Assembly: GCA_016179005.1 (NCBI GenBank)
Contig: JACOSF010000159.1
Location: 1 to 13,012, forward strand
Source: Acidobacteriota bacterium
Lineage (GTDB): Bacteria; Acidobacteriota; Terriglobia; Acidiferrales; UBA7541
Reading direction: 5' to 3'
Length of the DNA stretch: 13,012 nt
Of this stretch, positions 7,303 to 13,012 are shown in pieces. The position numbers and the translations under genes were made by a program. The notes under the pieces are model-generated. The model saw nothing but the letters and a program-made list of their open reading frames with translations, ran no database searches and had not been told where the DNA came from. Each line of letters starts with the position of its first letter. Position 1 is the stretch's first letter.

Positions 7303-9669
7303 TTAGCTGGGAACGATCCGCGGGGTGATGAAGAAGAGCAGCTCCTGAGACTTGGTGCGGATGGTGGTGTGTTTGAACAAGTGACCGATGACGGGAATGC
7401 TGCCCAAGAGCGGAACTTGGGAGATATCCGTGCTTTGTTCGGAGATGATCACGCCGCCGATGACCACTGTGCCGCCGTCGTTGATGAGCACCTTGGTCTC
7501 CGCGGACTGCGTGGTGAGAGCGGGAATGCCGCCGACGCGCGGGGTGCCGCTATCGATAGCGGTGTTTTCCACCATGACGTCCATGAAGATGGTGCCGTCG
7601 GCGGAAATCTGCGGGGTGACCTCCAGCTTGAGCACCGCGTCGATGAACTGCACGGTAATCGTGTTGTTGATGACCGTTTGCACGGGGATCTTGGTGCCCT
7701 GCTTGACGATGGCTTTCTCATTGTTCTGCGTGATGACCTTAGGCTTGGAGAGTAGCTTGCCGACTCCCTTGCTCTCCGCCGCGCTGATGATGAAGTCCAG
7801 AGCCAGGTTGGGCGAGGAGTGGGCGAAGGACGCACCACTGTTGGGGGCGGTTGCCCCGAGGTTCGAGTTGAGAGGAATGGAATTGGTCCCGCTGGCCACC
7901 AGGGGTGGCGTGGGCAGGCCGGACCCGCGGCTAATCGGGCTGACGAAGGCCGCATTGCCCACCAAACCGCCAAACACGTTGCGGCCCCCGGTGGAGGTGG
8001 TGGCGAATCCGAACTGTGTGCCGATCTCGCGGGCGAAGGCGCGCGAGGCGGCCACCACGCGGGCTTCGATCTCCACCTGCTGGCCGCGGCGGTCGAGCTG
8101 CTTGATTAGGTTGTCCAGGTCGGGAATGACGCTGGGAATGTCGCGGATGATGAGGGTGTTGGAACGGTCGTCGGACAGGATGTCGCCGCGGCTGGAAAGG
8201 AAGCGCTTGAGAGTGTCGCGCATCATGGCGGCCTTGGCATAGCTGAGGGTACGCGTGGTGGTGACCTGGTCCACGGCTTCGGCCTGGGCCTTGGCCAGAT
8301 CGCGCTGGCCTTCGGCTTCCTTCTTCATGGTGTCGCGTGTGGCAATGCGCAGGACGTTGCCCTCCAATTGCTTATCGAGCTGGTTGTTGCGGAGCACGAT
8401 GTCCAGCGCCTGGTCCCACGGCACGTCATCGAGCACCAGGGTGACGCTGCCACGAACGTTGGGGTCGAGCACCACGTTCAGCCCGCTGATTTCGTGAATC
8501 AGGCGGAAGAAGTCCTTGAGGTCCACATCCTTCAGGTTCACCGAGATAAGCTCGCCCTGCGACTTGCCCGCCTGCGGCGGATGTGCCGGCCCAGAAGCAA
8601 CTGGCACCGTCGCTGCCGGTTTGGGTTCATCGGGAACTACCGCCACGGTTTCACGGGAATTGGCCGGAGCTGGGCTCGCCAGAGCTGAGGAAGCCTGGAT
8701 CAGGTTTTCCGGCAAGGGAAGTTTTTCGGCATTGATCGGTGCCGTAGTTTGCACCGGAGCAGGCGCAGCGGAAACTGGCGCGGACGCCGGCACGGGTGCA
8801 GCCACCTCGTCCCGCAGTTGCGGGATTGGTGCAGGCGATTCGGTCTGCTGGCCGGACAGCGCTTCCGCGCCAAAAGCCACTGTGACCACGTTGCCGCGGG
8901 CACGAACGCGATGCGGTTCGTTGCGGTCCAGGTCAATCACCACGCGGACGACCTTGGCCTTGTAGCGGGCCAAGCGCACGCCCTTCACCGGCTCTGCCGC
9001 GGAAGCAATCTCTTTCTCTGCATTCAAAGCGCTCACCCCGGCGAAATCCAGAACGACGCGGTCCGGGTTGTTGAGGCGCATCACTTCGCATGCCAACCGG
9101 CCATTGCCCTCAATATGCACTTCGGCGGACTTTTCCGCGGAACGAACCACCACTTTTTCGATTGCTGTGGCGGGGGCGCTCATCGCCGCGGTCTTTACCG
9201 CCTTTTCCGGCTTCGCCGGCGGCTGCGACAGCTTGACCGGCGCAATCTGGGCAGCGCCCGGCAACGCAAAGATCAGGGCCATGTGGTCCGGCGCAAGGCG
9301 CTCGACCTGCGGCTCGACGGCAGTGTGCAAGAGCACTTCGAGGCGCACCATGGACTTGTCCCCGCCGCGATAAGCCAGCACCCGATAGCTGCTGACGATG
9401 TCGGACTTGAGGACGCGGGCCAGTCCAGTATCACCAGGAACCACACCCGCCATGTCCACGATAAAGAGGTTCTCGTTTGGCCGGTAGGTGGTGAAATCGA
9501 ACGGCGCGGAGGCCTTGGCCTCGATGCGCACCGCGCTCTCCGACACTACCGCCTCCACCCGTAGCAGCCGCGCAGACGGGCCGGGGACGGCCACGAGCGG
9601 AGTGGCCAAGCACACCACGGTCGCCAGCACCAGCCATGCGACCCAATACGCCTGCCTGCTGTTCTTCAT
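7303..9669 (-). CDS. pilQ: Type IV pilus secretin PilQ
   Basis: PilQ forms the outer-membrane ring through which the pilus passes. An N-terminal hydrophobic signal (about residues 8-28) is followed by two AMIN domains (about 35-130 and 170-270), which in this family bind peptidoglycan. A Pro/Ala-rich linker (about 275-370) comes next. Then come the STN/N0 domain (VNLKDVDLKDFFRLIHEISGLNVVLDP, near 378-404), the N1 domain (TTRTLSYAKAAMMRDTLKRFL, near 471-493), and the secretin core. The core contains the GKLLSKPKV motif, VPLLGSIPVIGHLFK and a terminal FFITPRIV. The length (788 residues) is normal. I prefer ATG 9669 because AGGAG lies seven bases upstream and it gives a TGATG overlap with pilP. 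GTG 9672 three bases earlier is possible but sits only four bases from that site. A strong terminator follows. Confidence 0.95.
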   Translation of the reverse strand: MKNSRQAYWVAWLVLATVVCLATPLVAVPGPSARLLRVEAVVSESAVRIEAKASAPFDFTTYRPNENLFIVDMAGVVPGDTGLARVLKSDIVSSYRVLAYRGGDKSMVRLEVLLHTAVEPQVERLAPDHMALIFALPGAAQIAPVKLSQPPAKPEKAVKTAAMSAPATAIEKVVVRSAEKSAEVHIEGNGRLACEVMRLNNPDRVVLDFAGVSALNAEKEIASAAEPVKGVRLARYKAKVVRVVIDLDRNEPHRVRARGNVVTVAFGAEALSGQQTESPAPIPQLRDEVAAPVPASAPVSAAPAPVQTTAPINAEKLPLPENLIQASSALASPAPANSRETVAVVPDEPKPAATVPVASGPAHPPQAGKSQGELISVNLKDVDLKDFFRLIHEISGLNVVLDPNVRGSVTLVLDDVPWDQALDIVLRNNQLDKQLEGNVLRIATRDTMKKEAEGQRDLAKAQAEAVDQVTTTRTLSYAKAAMMRDTLKRFLSSRGDILSDDRSNTLIIRDIPSVIPDLDNLIKQLDRRGQQVEIEARVVAASRAFAREIGTQFGFATTSTGGRNVFGGLVGNAAFVSPISRGSGLPTPPLVASGTNSIPLNSNLGATAPNSGASFAHSSPNLALDFIISAAESKGVGKLLSKPKVITQNNEKAIVKQGTKIPVQTVINNTITVQFIDAVLKLEVTPQISADGTIFMDVMVENTAIDSGTPRVGGIPALTTQSAETKVLINDGGTVVIGGVIISEQSTDISQVPLLGSIPVIGHLFKHTTIRTKSQELLFFITPRIVPS

Positions 9670-10196
9670 CACTGTTCTCCTGCTCTCGGATAGAGTCGTT
9701 TCACTACCTGACGATCCACTTGCTTACCGAATGGGTCCTTGCCCCGCTCACGAAGCGTAACCGCTTCCAGGGTGATCTTTTCCACAGACCCGTCATAAAG
9801 AGCGGTACCCTCACGAATGAAGTAAACCCGCTGCTGCGGATTGCTGATCACGGCGATCATCCCGCTTTGCGACCGCACAATGCCTTCCACCCGCAGTGTG
9901 GAAACCATTAAGCCGCCGGGGCCAGGAGGCAAATTCTCCGGAATGCCCTTCCCGGTATCGGTCTTGCTGATCAGAGGCTGGAAGGGATCACGTTTGGGAG
10001 CCGGAGCAGAGATTTGGGCTGTGGCCACTTTCGTGGTCGCTTTGGCGGCCGGTTTCTTTGCGACAACTTTGGCCGGAGCCTTGGAAGGAGCCGGTCGCGC
10101 GGGAGCGGGCTTGGCCTGGGCAAATGCCGCCGGACCGCTCGCGACCCAGAGGGCGAGTGCCGCAATCAAAGTCGCCGATGGCTTTACGAATCGCAT
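9669..10196 (-). CDS. pilP: Type IV pilus assembly protein PilP
   Basis: PilP links the inner-membrane PilN/PilO pair to the N0 domain of the secretin PilQ in the periplasm. The 175-residue product has a signal peptide (about 1-26, ending GPAAFAQA) and an Ala/Lys/Pro-rich flexible stretch (about 27-68). The PilP hallmark RDPF is at 69-72, followed by a compact beta domain (LRVEGIVRSQSGMIAVISNPQQRVYFIREG). It contains no cysteine at all, so unlike the well-studied proteobacterial PilP it cannot be a lipoprotein; a soluble or signal-anchored form is inferred. AAAGGG six bases before ATG 10196 supports the start. Its stop codon overlaps the pilQ start, and it follows pilO after 16 bases. Confidence 0.88.
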   Translation of the reverse strand: MRFVKPSATLIAALALWVASGPAAFAQAKPAPARPAPSKAPAKVVAKKPAAKATTKVATAQISAPAPKRDPFQPLISKTDTGKGIPENLPPGPGGLMVSTLRVEGIVRSQSGMIAVISNPQQRVYFIREGTALYDGSVEKITLEAVTLRERGKDPFGKQVDRQVVKRLYPRAGEQ

Positions 10197-10212
10197 CGTC
10201 AGCCCTTTCTGC

Positions 10213-10845
10213 CTAGCGCTTGGCCGGAGGCGTAGCCGGCGGCGTCGCCGGTGCTTCCGACACCTTGCTGAAGAAAGTCATGGCCACGAAAGTGCCAGAC
10301 ACCGTGGTGCCGGGACGCAGGGGATACTTGCGTCCGGCGCCTTCCGCCGTGCTCTTGAAGCTCAAGTCTCCCACATTGATGATGCGGGAGACTTTACTCA
10401 AACGGTCGAAGAACTCCGAAACCCCATAGTATGGCCCGTCCACTTCGACCTCAAAAGGCATTTCAAAGTACTGGTCGCGTGCCGCCACAGACATGGCCTT
10501 GAAGCGGCGGATGCTTACGCCGGCCGAGGCTGCCGCGCCCTGCATCAGACGGATAAATTCGTCGGCGTCCTTGTCCGCAGGAATGATCTTGCGGAGGTTT
10601 TCAATCTCAATCTGGCGTGCTTGAATGTCCCTTTCCACCTCAGCTCGCTGGCGTTGGAAGGTCTCCAGCAATGCTTTTTGGGAGATTAAATCCTTCTCGG
10701 TTCTCGAAAGCTTGTCCAGTTCCGCATCTTTCTCCTTGACCGGCGAGAAGGGAGCCAGGAAGCCTACGGCAATCAGAGCGACGGCGAGCAGGGCAAAGAT
10801 CAGCGCCTGGACCGGAAGCGACATTTCGCGGAAGTTGATAGCCAT
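10213..10845 (-). CDS. pilO: Type IV pilus inner-membrane assembly protein PilO
   Basis: PilO pairs with PilN in the inner membrane to make the alignment platform under the secretin. Of its 210 residues, about 11-32 form the single transmembrane helix. Residues about 36-90 are a charged coiled coil (RTEKDLISQKALLETFQRQ and on). A ferredoxin-like periplasmic domain follows, with the PilO-type SAGVSIRRFK and EMPFEVEVDGPYYGVSEFFDRLSKVSRIINV segments. The tail is Pro/Ala-rich. ATG 10845 has GGGGAG five to seven bases upstream, overlapping the pilN stop region (12-base gap), which suits coupled translation. Confidence 0.92.
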   Translation of the reverse strand: MAINFREMSLPVQALIFALLAVALIAVGFLAPFSPVKEKDAELDKLSRTEKDLISQKALLETFQRQRAEVERDIQARQIEIENLRKIIPADKDADEFIRLMQGAAASAGVSIRRFKAMSVAARDQYFEMPFEVEVDGPYYGVSEFFDRLSKVSRIINVGDLSFKSTAEGAGRKYPLRPGTTVSGTFVAMTFFSKVSEAPATPPATPPAKR

Positions 10846-10857
10846 TTCGTCTCTCCC

Positions 10858-11454
10858 CTAACTCGTCGCCGGCGCGGCCGGTTTGCTCTGCGCGGAAACG
10901 AACTCCGCGGTCAGCTTGAACAGGAACGTGGGCACGTTGGGATTGCGCTCGTCCTGCCGGGATTCGGAAATCTCCACCTTGCCAAACTTTCCGGAACGCT
11001 TCAGTTCGGTAATGAAATTGGCCACAGCGTTTACGGAGCCCGCGGTTCCTTCCAGCGTGAGCGTAGCGCCCTTCTTCTCCATCCCTGTAAGCCAGACCTG
11101 GTCGGTTCGCACCACGGTGCCCGCCAGGGATTCGAGCAACTCCTGCCCGCCGCTGCGGTTCTTGCTCAACTGGTCCAGCACCTGATACTGCTGGTCCAGC
11201 ACTTGCTTCTGGGCCTTCAGGCTTTCCACCTGGGCTTTGACGCCTTGCAAGCCGGCAATCTGCTGGTTCAGGCTTTTCACCCGCAAATTGGCATCTTCGA
11301 TGGCCTTTTCCTTCTGATTCAGAACGACCCAGAGGACACCCCCGGCCACCGCTAGGCTGCCGACGAGGAGCACGAGCGTCACCGCCATCCCCGCGGGTAC
11401 GGCGCGGGAGGGCTTCTTGGGAGGCTTTTGGCCAAGCAGGTTGATCCGGATCAT
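10858..11454 (-). CDS. pilN: Type IV pilus inner-membrane assembly protein PilN
   Basis: PilN carries the cytoplasmic peptide that docks onto PilM. The N-terminus MIRINLLGQ matches the INLLP-type PilM-binding motif, with G in place of P. One transmembrane helix (about 20-46) is followed by a periplasmic coiled coil rich in Gln, Lys and Leu (about 47-100). The C-terminal domain contains VWLTGMEKKGATLTLEGTAGSVNAVANFITEL, typical of the family. Length is 198 residues. The start overlaps the pilM stop by four bases (ATGA), so translation is probably coupled, matching the fixed PilM-PilN partnership. Confidence 0.92.
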   Translation of the reverse strand: MIRINLLGQKPPKKPSRAVPAGMAVTLVLLVGSLAVAGGVLWVVLNQKEKAIEDANLRVKSLNQQIAGLQGVKAQVESLKAQKQVLDQQYQVLDQLSKNRSGGQELLESLAGTVVRTDQVWLTGMEKKGATLTLEGTAGSVNAVANFITELKRSGKFGKVEISESRQDERNPNVPTFLFKLTAEFVSAQSKPAAPATS

Positions 11455-12503
11455 GGCGTGTCAAAACTCCTCAGCGCCAGCCCGACGGCAATCGCCAGGC
11501 GGGGCGCTAGCTCGCGGATCTCGTCTTCGTTATGACGGCCGGGGTTGATCACCACCCTACGGAACGGATAGAGCTCTTCCACAGGCATGGCAAACTCTTC
11601 ACGCAACAGGTCCATCAGGCCGGGCACCCGCGCGGTCCCGCCGGCCAGGAAAATCCGCTGGATGTTTTCGCCGCTGGCGGTGGCGCGGAAGAAGTCGAAG
11701 GTCTTCTGGATTTCCAGGATCAGGATGTCGGATACGGAGCGCAGGATGTTGGCCTTCTGCTCTTCGCTGACGCCGGTGACGCTGCCGCCCATCTTGAGGC
11801 GCTCGGCGTCTTCGAAGCCGAGGTCCAGCTCCTTCTGCAGGGCGTCGGTGTACTGGTTGCCGCCCACGGAGACGTCGCGGGTGAACAGGGGAATCCCGGC
11901 ACGCACAATGTTGATGCTCATGACGCTGGCGCCCACGTTCAGCAGGGCGATGGTCTGGCCGGGGTCGGGATCGTAGTTCACTTCAAAGCAGTTCTGCAAG
12001 GAGAACGCATCAATGTCCACCACCGCGGGGGTCTTGCCGGCCTGCGCCAGGACGTTGGTGTGGTTCAGAATCTTGTCCTTTTTCACGGCGACCAGCAGGA
12101 CGTCCATCTGCGTGTCCATGGCCTCGAGCAGTTGGTAGCTGAGGTTCACGTCGGCGATGTCGAAGGGGATATGCTGGCTGGCCTCGTCGTTGATGCGGCT
12201 GTACAGCTCTTCCTCGGTCATCGAGGGCAGGGTGATGCGCTTGACGATGACGGAGTGGCCGGAAACGGCGGTGGCCACGTTCTTGGTCTTGATCTTCTGC
12301 TCGTCGAAGAGCTTGGAGATGCCGTCAGCGACTTCCGGCGCGTTCATGATGGCGCCGTCCACCACGGTATCCTGCTCCAGGCGCTTCATGCCGTAGCTGA
12401 CCAGCTCGTAGCCCTGCTTGGTGCGTTTCAACTCGACGGCCTTGATCGAGCTGGAGCCAATGTCCAGTCCCACGAGCTCTTTCTGCTTTGCCATGCCAAA
12501 CAT
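11451..12503 (-). CDS. pilM: Type IV pilus assembly protein PilM, actin-like ATPase
   Basis: PilM is the cytoplasmic FtsA-like member of the pilus platform. The N-terminal GLDIGSSSIKAVELKR is the actin-fold phosphate-1 loop, IALLNVGASVMSINI the phosphate-2 region, and IFLAGGTARVPGL the adenosine motif. The middle segment SQHIPFDIADVNLSYQLL is typical of PilM. I chose ATG 12503 because AGAGG lies seven bases upstream, giving a 350-residue protein starting MFGMAKQKELVGLDIG. ATG 12518, which would add MRGRH, abuts the palindromic repeat and has no good binding site; ATG 12494 is also possible. The gene is followed by pilN with a four-base overlap. Confidence 0.95.
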   Translation of the reverse strand: MFGMAKQKELVGLDIGSSSIKAVELKRTKQGYELVSYGMKRLEQDTVVDGAIMNAPEVADGISKLFDEQKIKTKNVATAVSGHSVIVKRITLPSMTEEELYSRINDEASQHIPFDIADVNLSYQLLEAMDTQMDVLLVAVKKDKILNHTNVLAQAGKTPAVVDIDAFSLQNCFEVNYDPDPGQTIALLNVGASVMSINIVRAGIPLFTRDVSVGGNQYTDALQKELDLGFEDAERLKMGGSVTGVSEEQKANILRSVSDILILEIQKTFDFFRATASGENIQRIFLAGGTARVPGLMDLLREEFAMPVEELYPFRRVVINPGRHNEDEIRELAPRLAIAVGLALRSFDTP

Positions 12504-12510
12504 GTGGCGG

Positions 12511-12515
12511 CCTCT
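12511..12515 (-). promoter_or_regulatory. Ribosome binding site that fixes the pilM start
   Basis: AGAGG on the minus strand, seven bases from ATG 12503. The same bases lie inside the reading frame of the alternative ATG 12518, so the site argues for the shorter pilM product. Confidence 0.6.
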
Positions 12516-12518
12516 CAT

Positions 12519-12542
12519 GCGCGGGGATGAACCCCGCGCTAC
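12519..12542 (-). repeat. GTAGCGCGGGG palindrome, copy 3, between the HTH gene and pilM
   Basis: Arms GCGCGGGG and CCCCGCGC are identical to copies 1 and 2, with loop TTCAT instead of TTTAC on the minus strand. It occupies most of the 50-base gap between the HTH gene stop and the pilM start. As an mRNA hairpin it would sit just before the pilM ribosome binding site, where it could affect pilM translation or transcript processing. Confidence 0.8.
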
Positions 12543-12553
12543 CTCTTGCCTTG

Positions 12554-12772
12554 CTACTTCCTTCGATTCTTCGTGCCGCTGGAAGTGCTGATCTTCTTTT
12601 CCATCCAGCGGTCCAACACCGTCTTTTTGAACTTCCAGCGGTTGCCTAGCTTAAAGGCCGGGATCTGGGCTTCGTAAATGTAACGATAGAGCGTGTCCGG
12701 CGAAACACCCAAGTACTGGGAAGCCTCGCGGATATTCATTACTTCGCGCGATTCAACCGCCAAGGTTTCCAC
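12554..12772 (-). CDS. Small helix-turn-helix DNA-binding protein (MerR/excisionase type, BldC-like)
   Basis: A 72-residue protein made almost entirely of one winged-helix domain: MNIREASQYLGVSPDTLYRYIYEAQIPAFKLGNRWKFKKTVLDRWMEKK. This is the HTH_17 pattern of excisionases and BldC-like regulators, in which the first helices recognise DNA and the RWKFKK wing contacts the backbone. A basic tail follows. With no integrase nearby, a transcription regulator is more likely than a phage excisionase. The frame opens at GTG 12772; ATG 12739 would give a 61-residue protein starting at the domain and is equally plausible, since neither has a strong ribosome binding site. It is the first gene behind the promoter and 50 bases ahead of pilM, so it probably belongs to the pilus operon and may regulate it. 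Its target is unknown. Confidence 0.78.
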   Translation of the reverse strand: METLAVESREVMNIREASQYLGVSPDTLYRYIYEAQIPAFKLGNRWKFKKTVLDRWMEKKISTSSGTKNRRK

Positions 12773-12835
12773 CCCAATGCCCCCCGGACGCGCCGACCTT
12801 TATCGCAAGCTACGCCGACTCCGCAACTGTATCAA

Positions 12836-12855
12836 AAGCCCGGTCGAGTGGGCTT
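12836..12855 (-). promoter_or_regulatory. Leader hairpin resembling a weak attenuator
   Basis: On the minus strand AAGCCC (12855-12850) and GGGCTT (12841-12836) form a 6-bp stem with an 8-base loop, followed by two more T residues. It begins roughly ten bases after the predicted transcription start of the HTH-pil operon. It is shorter and has a weaker U-tract than the 7247-7278 terminator, so at most it would cause partial termination or protect the 5' end. Confidence 0.3.
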
Positions 12856-12866
12856 CTCTTCGGCCG

Positions 12867-12896
12867 GTTATGTCACTGGGGGTGGGGGGGTGTCAA
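12867..12896 (-). promoter_or_regulatory. Predicted housekeeping-sigma promoter of the HTH-pilMNOPQ operon
   Basis: On the minus strand a perfect -35 box TTGACA (12896-12891) is followed after 18 bases by CATAAC (12872-12867), with TG one base upstream of the hexamer making an extended -10. Transcription would start near 12860 and give a leader of about 90 bases before GTG 12772. The spacer is almost all C on this strand (five and seven C residues split by one A), which is unusual and could slip in replication. Confidence 0.55.
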
Positions 12897-12977
12897 GCAA
12901 ACGGTTTGGGAGTTGTGCTCAAGACTCCGGTTTTTCTTGGCAATTAGGGGGTAAAAGACGGCAATACTCGCAAATAG

Positions 12978-13010
12978 TAGTGGTGTCAGAGAAACATACC
13001 ACTATATGTT
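12978..13010. repeat. Nested inverted repeats upstream of the pilus promoter
   Basis: TAGTGGT at 12978-12984 pairs with ACCACTA at 12998-13004, and AACATA at 12993-12998 pairs with TATGTT at 13005-13010. They lie about 80-110 bases upstream of the predicted -35 box in an AT-richer stretch that carries no gene. They could be a regulator binding site or belong to a divergent promoter beyond the edge. The rest of 12897-13012 shows nothing I can assign. Confidence 0.3.
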
Positions 13011-13012
13011 GG

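Noticed and set aside
12504..12518. pilM start at ATG 12518
   Set aside because: This ATG abuts the palindromic repeat and lacks a ribosome binding site, while ATG 12503 has AGAGG at seven bases and gives the usual PilM N-terminus.
11532..12530. Long plus-strand open frame opposite pilM
   Set aside because: The product is low-complexity and mirrors pilM codon bias; PilM is clearly the real gene.
12554..12772. Prophage or integrative element excisionase
   Set aside because: No integrase, attachment site or other mobile gene is present, and the gene is built into the pilus operon.
12909..12935. Plus-strand hairpin GGAGT/ACTCC followed by GGTTTTT as an intrinsic terminator
   Set aside because: The stem has only five Watson-Crick pairs with a large loop, two bases separate it from the T run, and no plus-strand gene ends there.

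Overview
The window reads as an ordinary chromosomal segment of a GC-rich Gram-negative-type bacterium. The closest fit is a member of the Acidobacteriota, probably from the Koribacter/Terriglobia side. That assignment is inference from protein style, gene order and a family of GTAGCG-headed palindromic repeats; no marker gene here settles it. Every gene I can support is on the minus strand, so the biology reads from right (13012) to left (1). I see no tRNA, rRNA, CRISPR array, insertion sequence or phage gene.

Region A, 13012 to 7247, is a type IV pilus assembly operon. A promoter with a consensus -35 (TTGACA) and an extended -10 lies at 12867-12896. It is followed by a short leader, a small MerR/excisionase-type helix-turn-helix protein, and then pilM, pilN, pilO, pilP and pilQ with overlapping or nearly touching ends. 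PilM, N, O and P would form the cytoplasmic and inner-membrane alignment platform, and PilQ the outer-membrane secretin pore. A strong intrinsic terminator (7247-7278) closes the operon, and its U-tract runs directly into the ATG of the next gene.

Region B, 7246 to 3699, holds a Xaa-Pro aminopeptidase, accB and accC (biotin carboxyl carrier protein and biotin carboxylase, first step of fatty acid synthesis), then thiE (thiamine phosphate synthase). The accC/thiE boundary is abnormal. AccC lacks its usual last ~20 residues and ThiE lacks its usual first ~25-30 residues, and the two frames overlap at the same point, as if one deletion had joined the two genes.

Region C, 3636 to 490, has two APC-superfamily amino acid permeases in tandem, from different subgroups. 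Region D, 489 to 1, has a 138-base gap with three dyad-symmetric sites. It is followed by the N-terminal 117 residues of a membrane signalling protein that runs off the left edge.

The clearest repeated structure is a GC-rich palindrome whose head reads GTAGCG. It occurs three times with identical arms and once as a diverged relative, always in the same orientation. Two copies supply the TAG stop codon of the gene they follow (accB and thiE), and one sits in frame inside the N-terminal part of accB. Other points worth checking are a 5G-T-7G tract in the spacer of the pilus promoter, which could make it phase-variable, and the terminator that abuts the peptidase start codon. I found no clearly new multi-gene system here.
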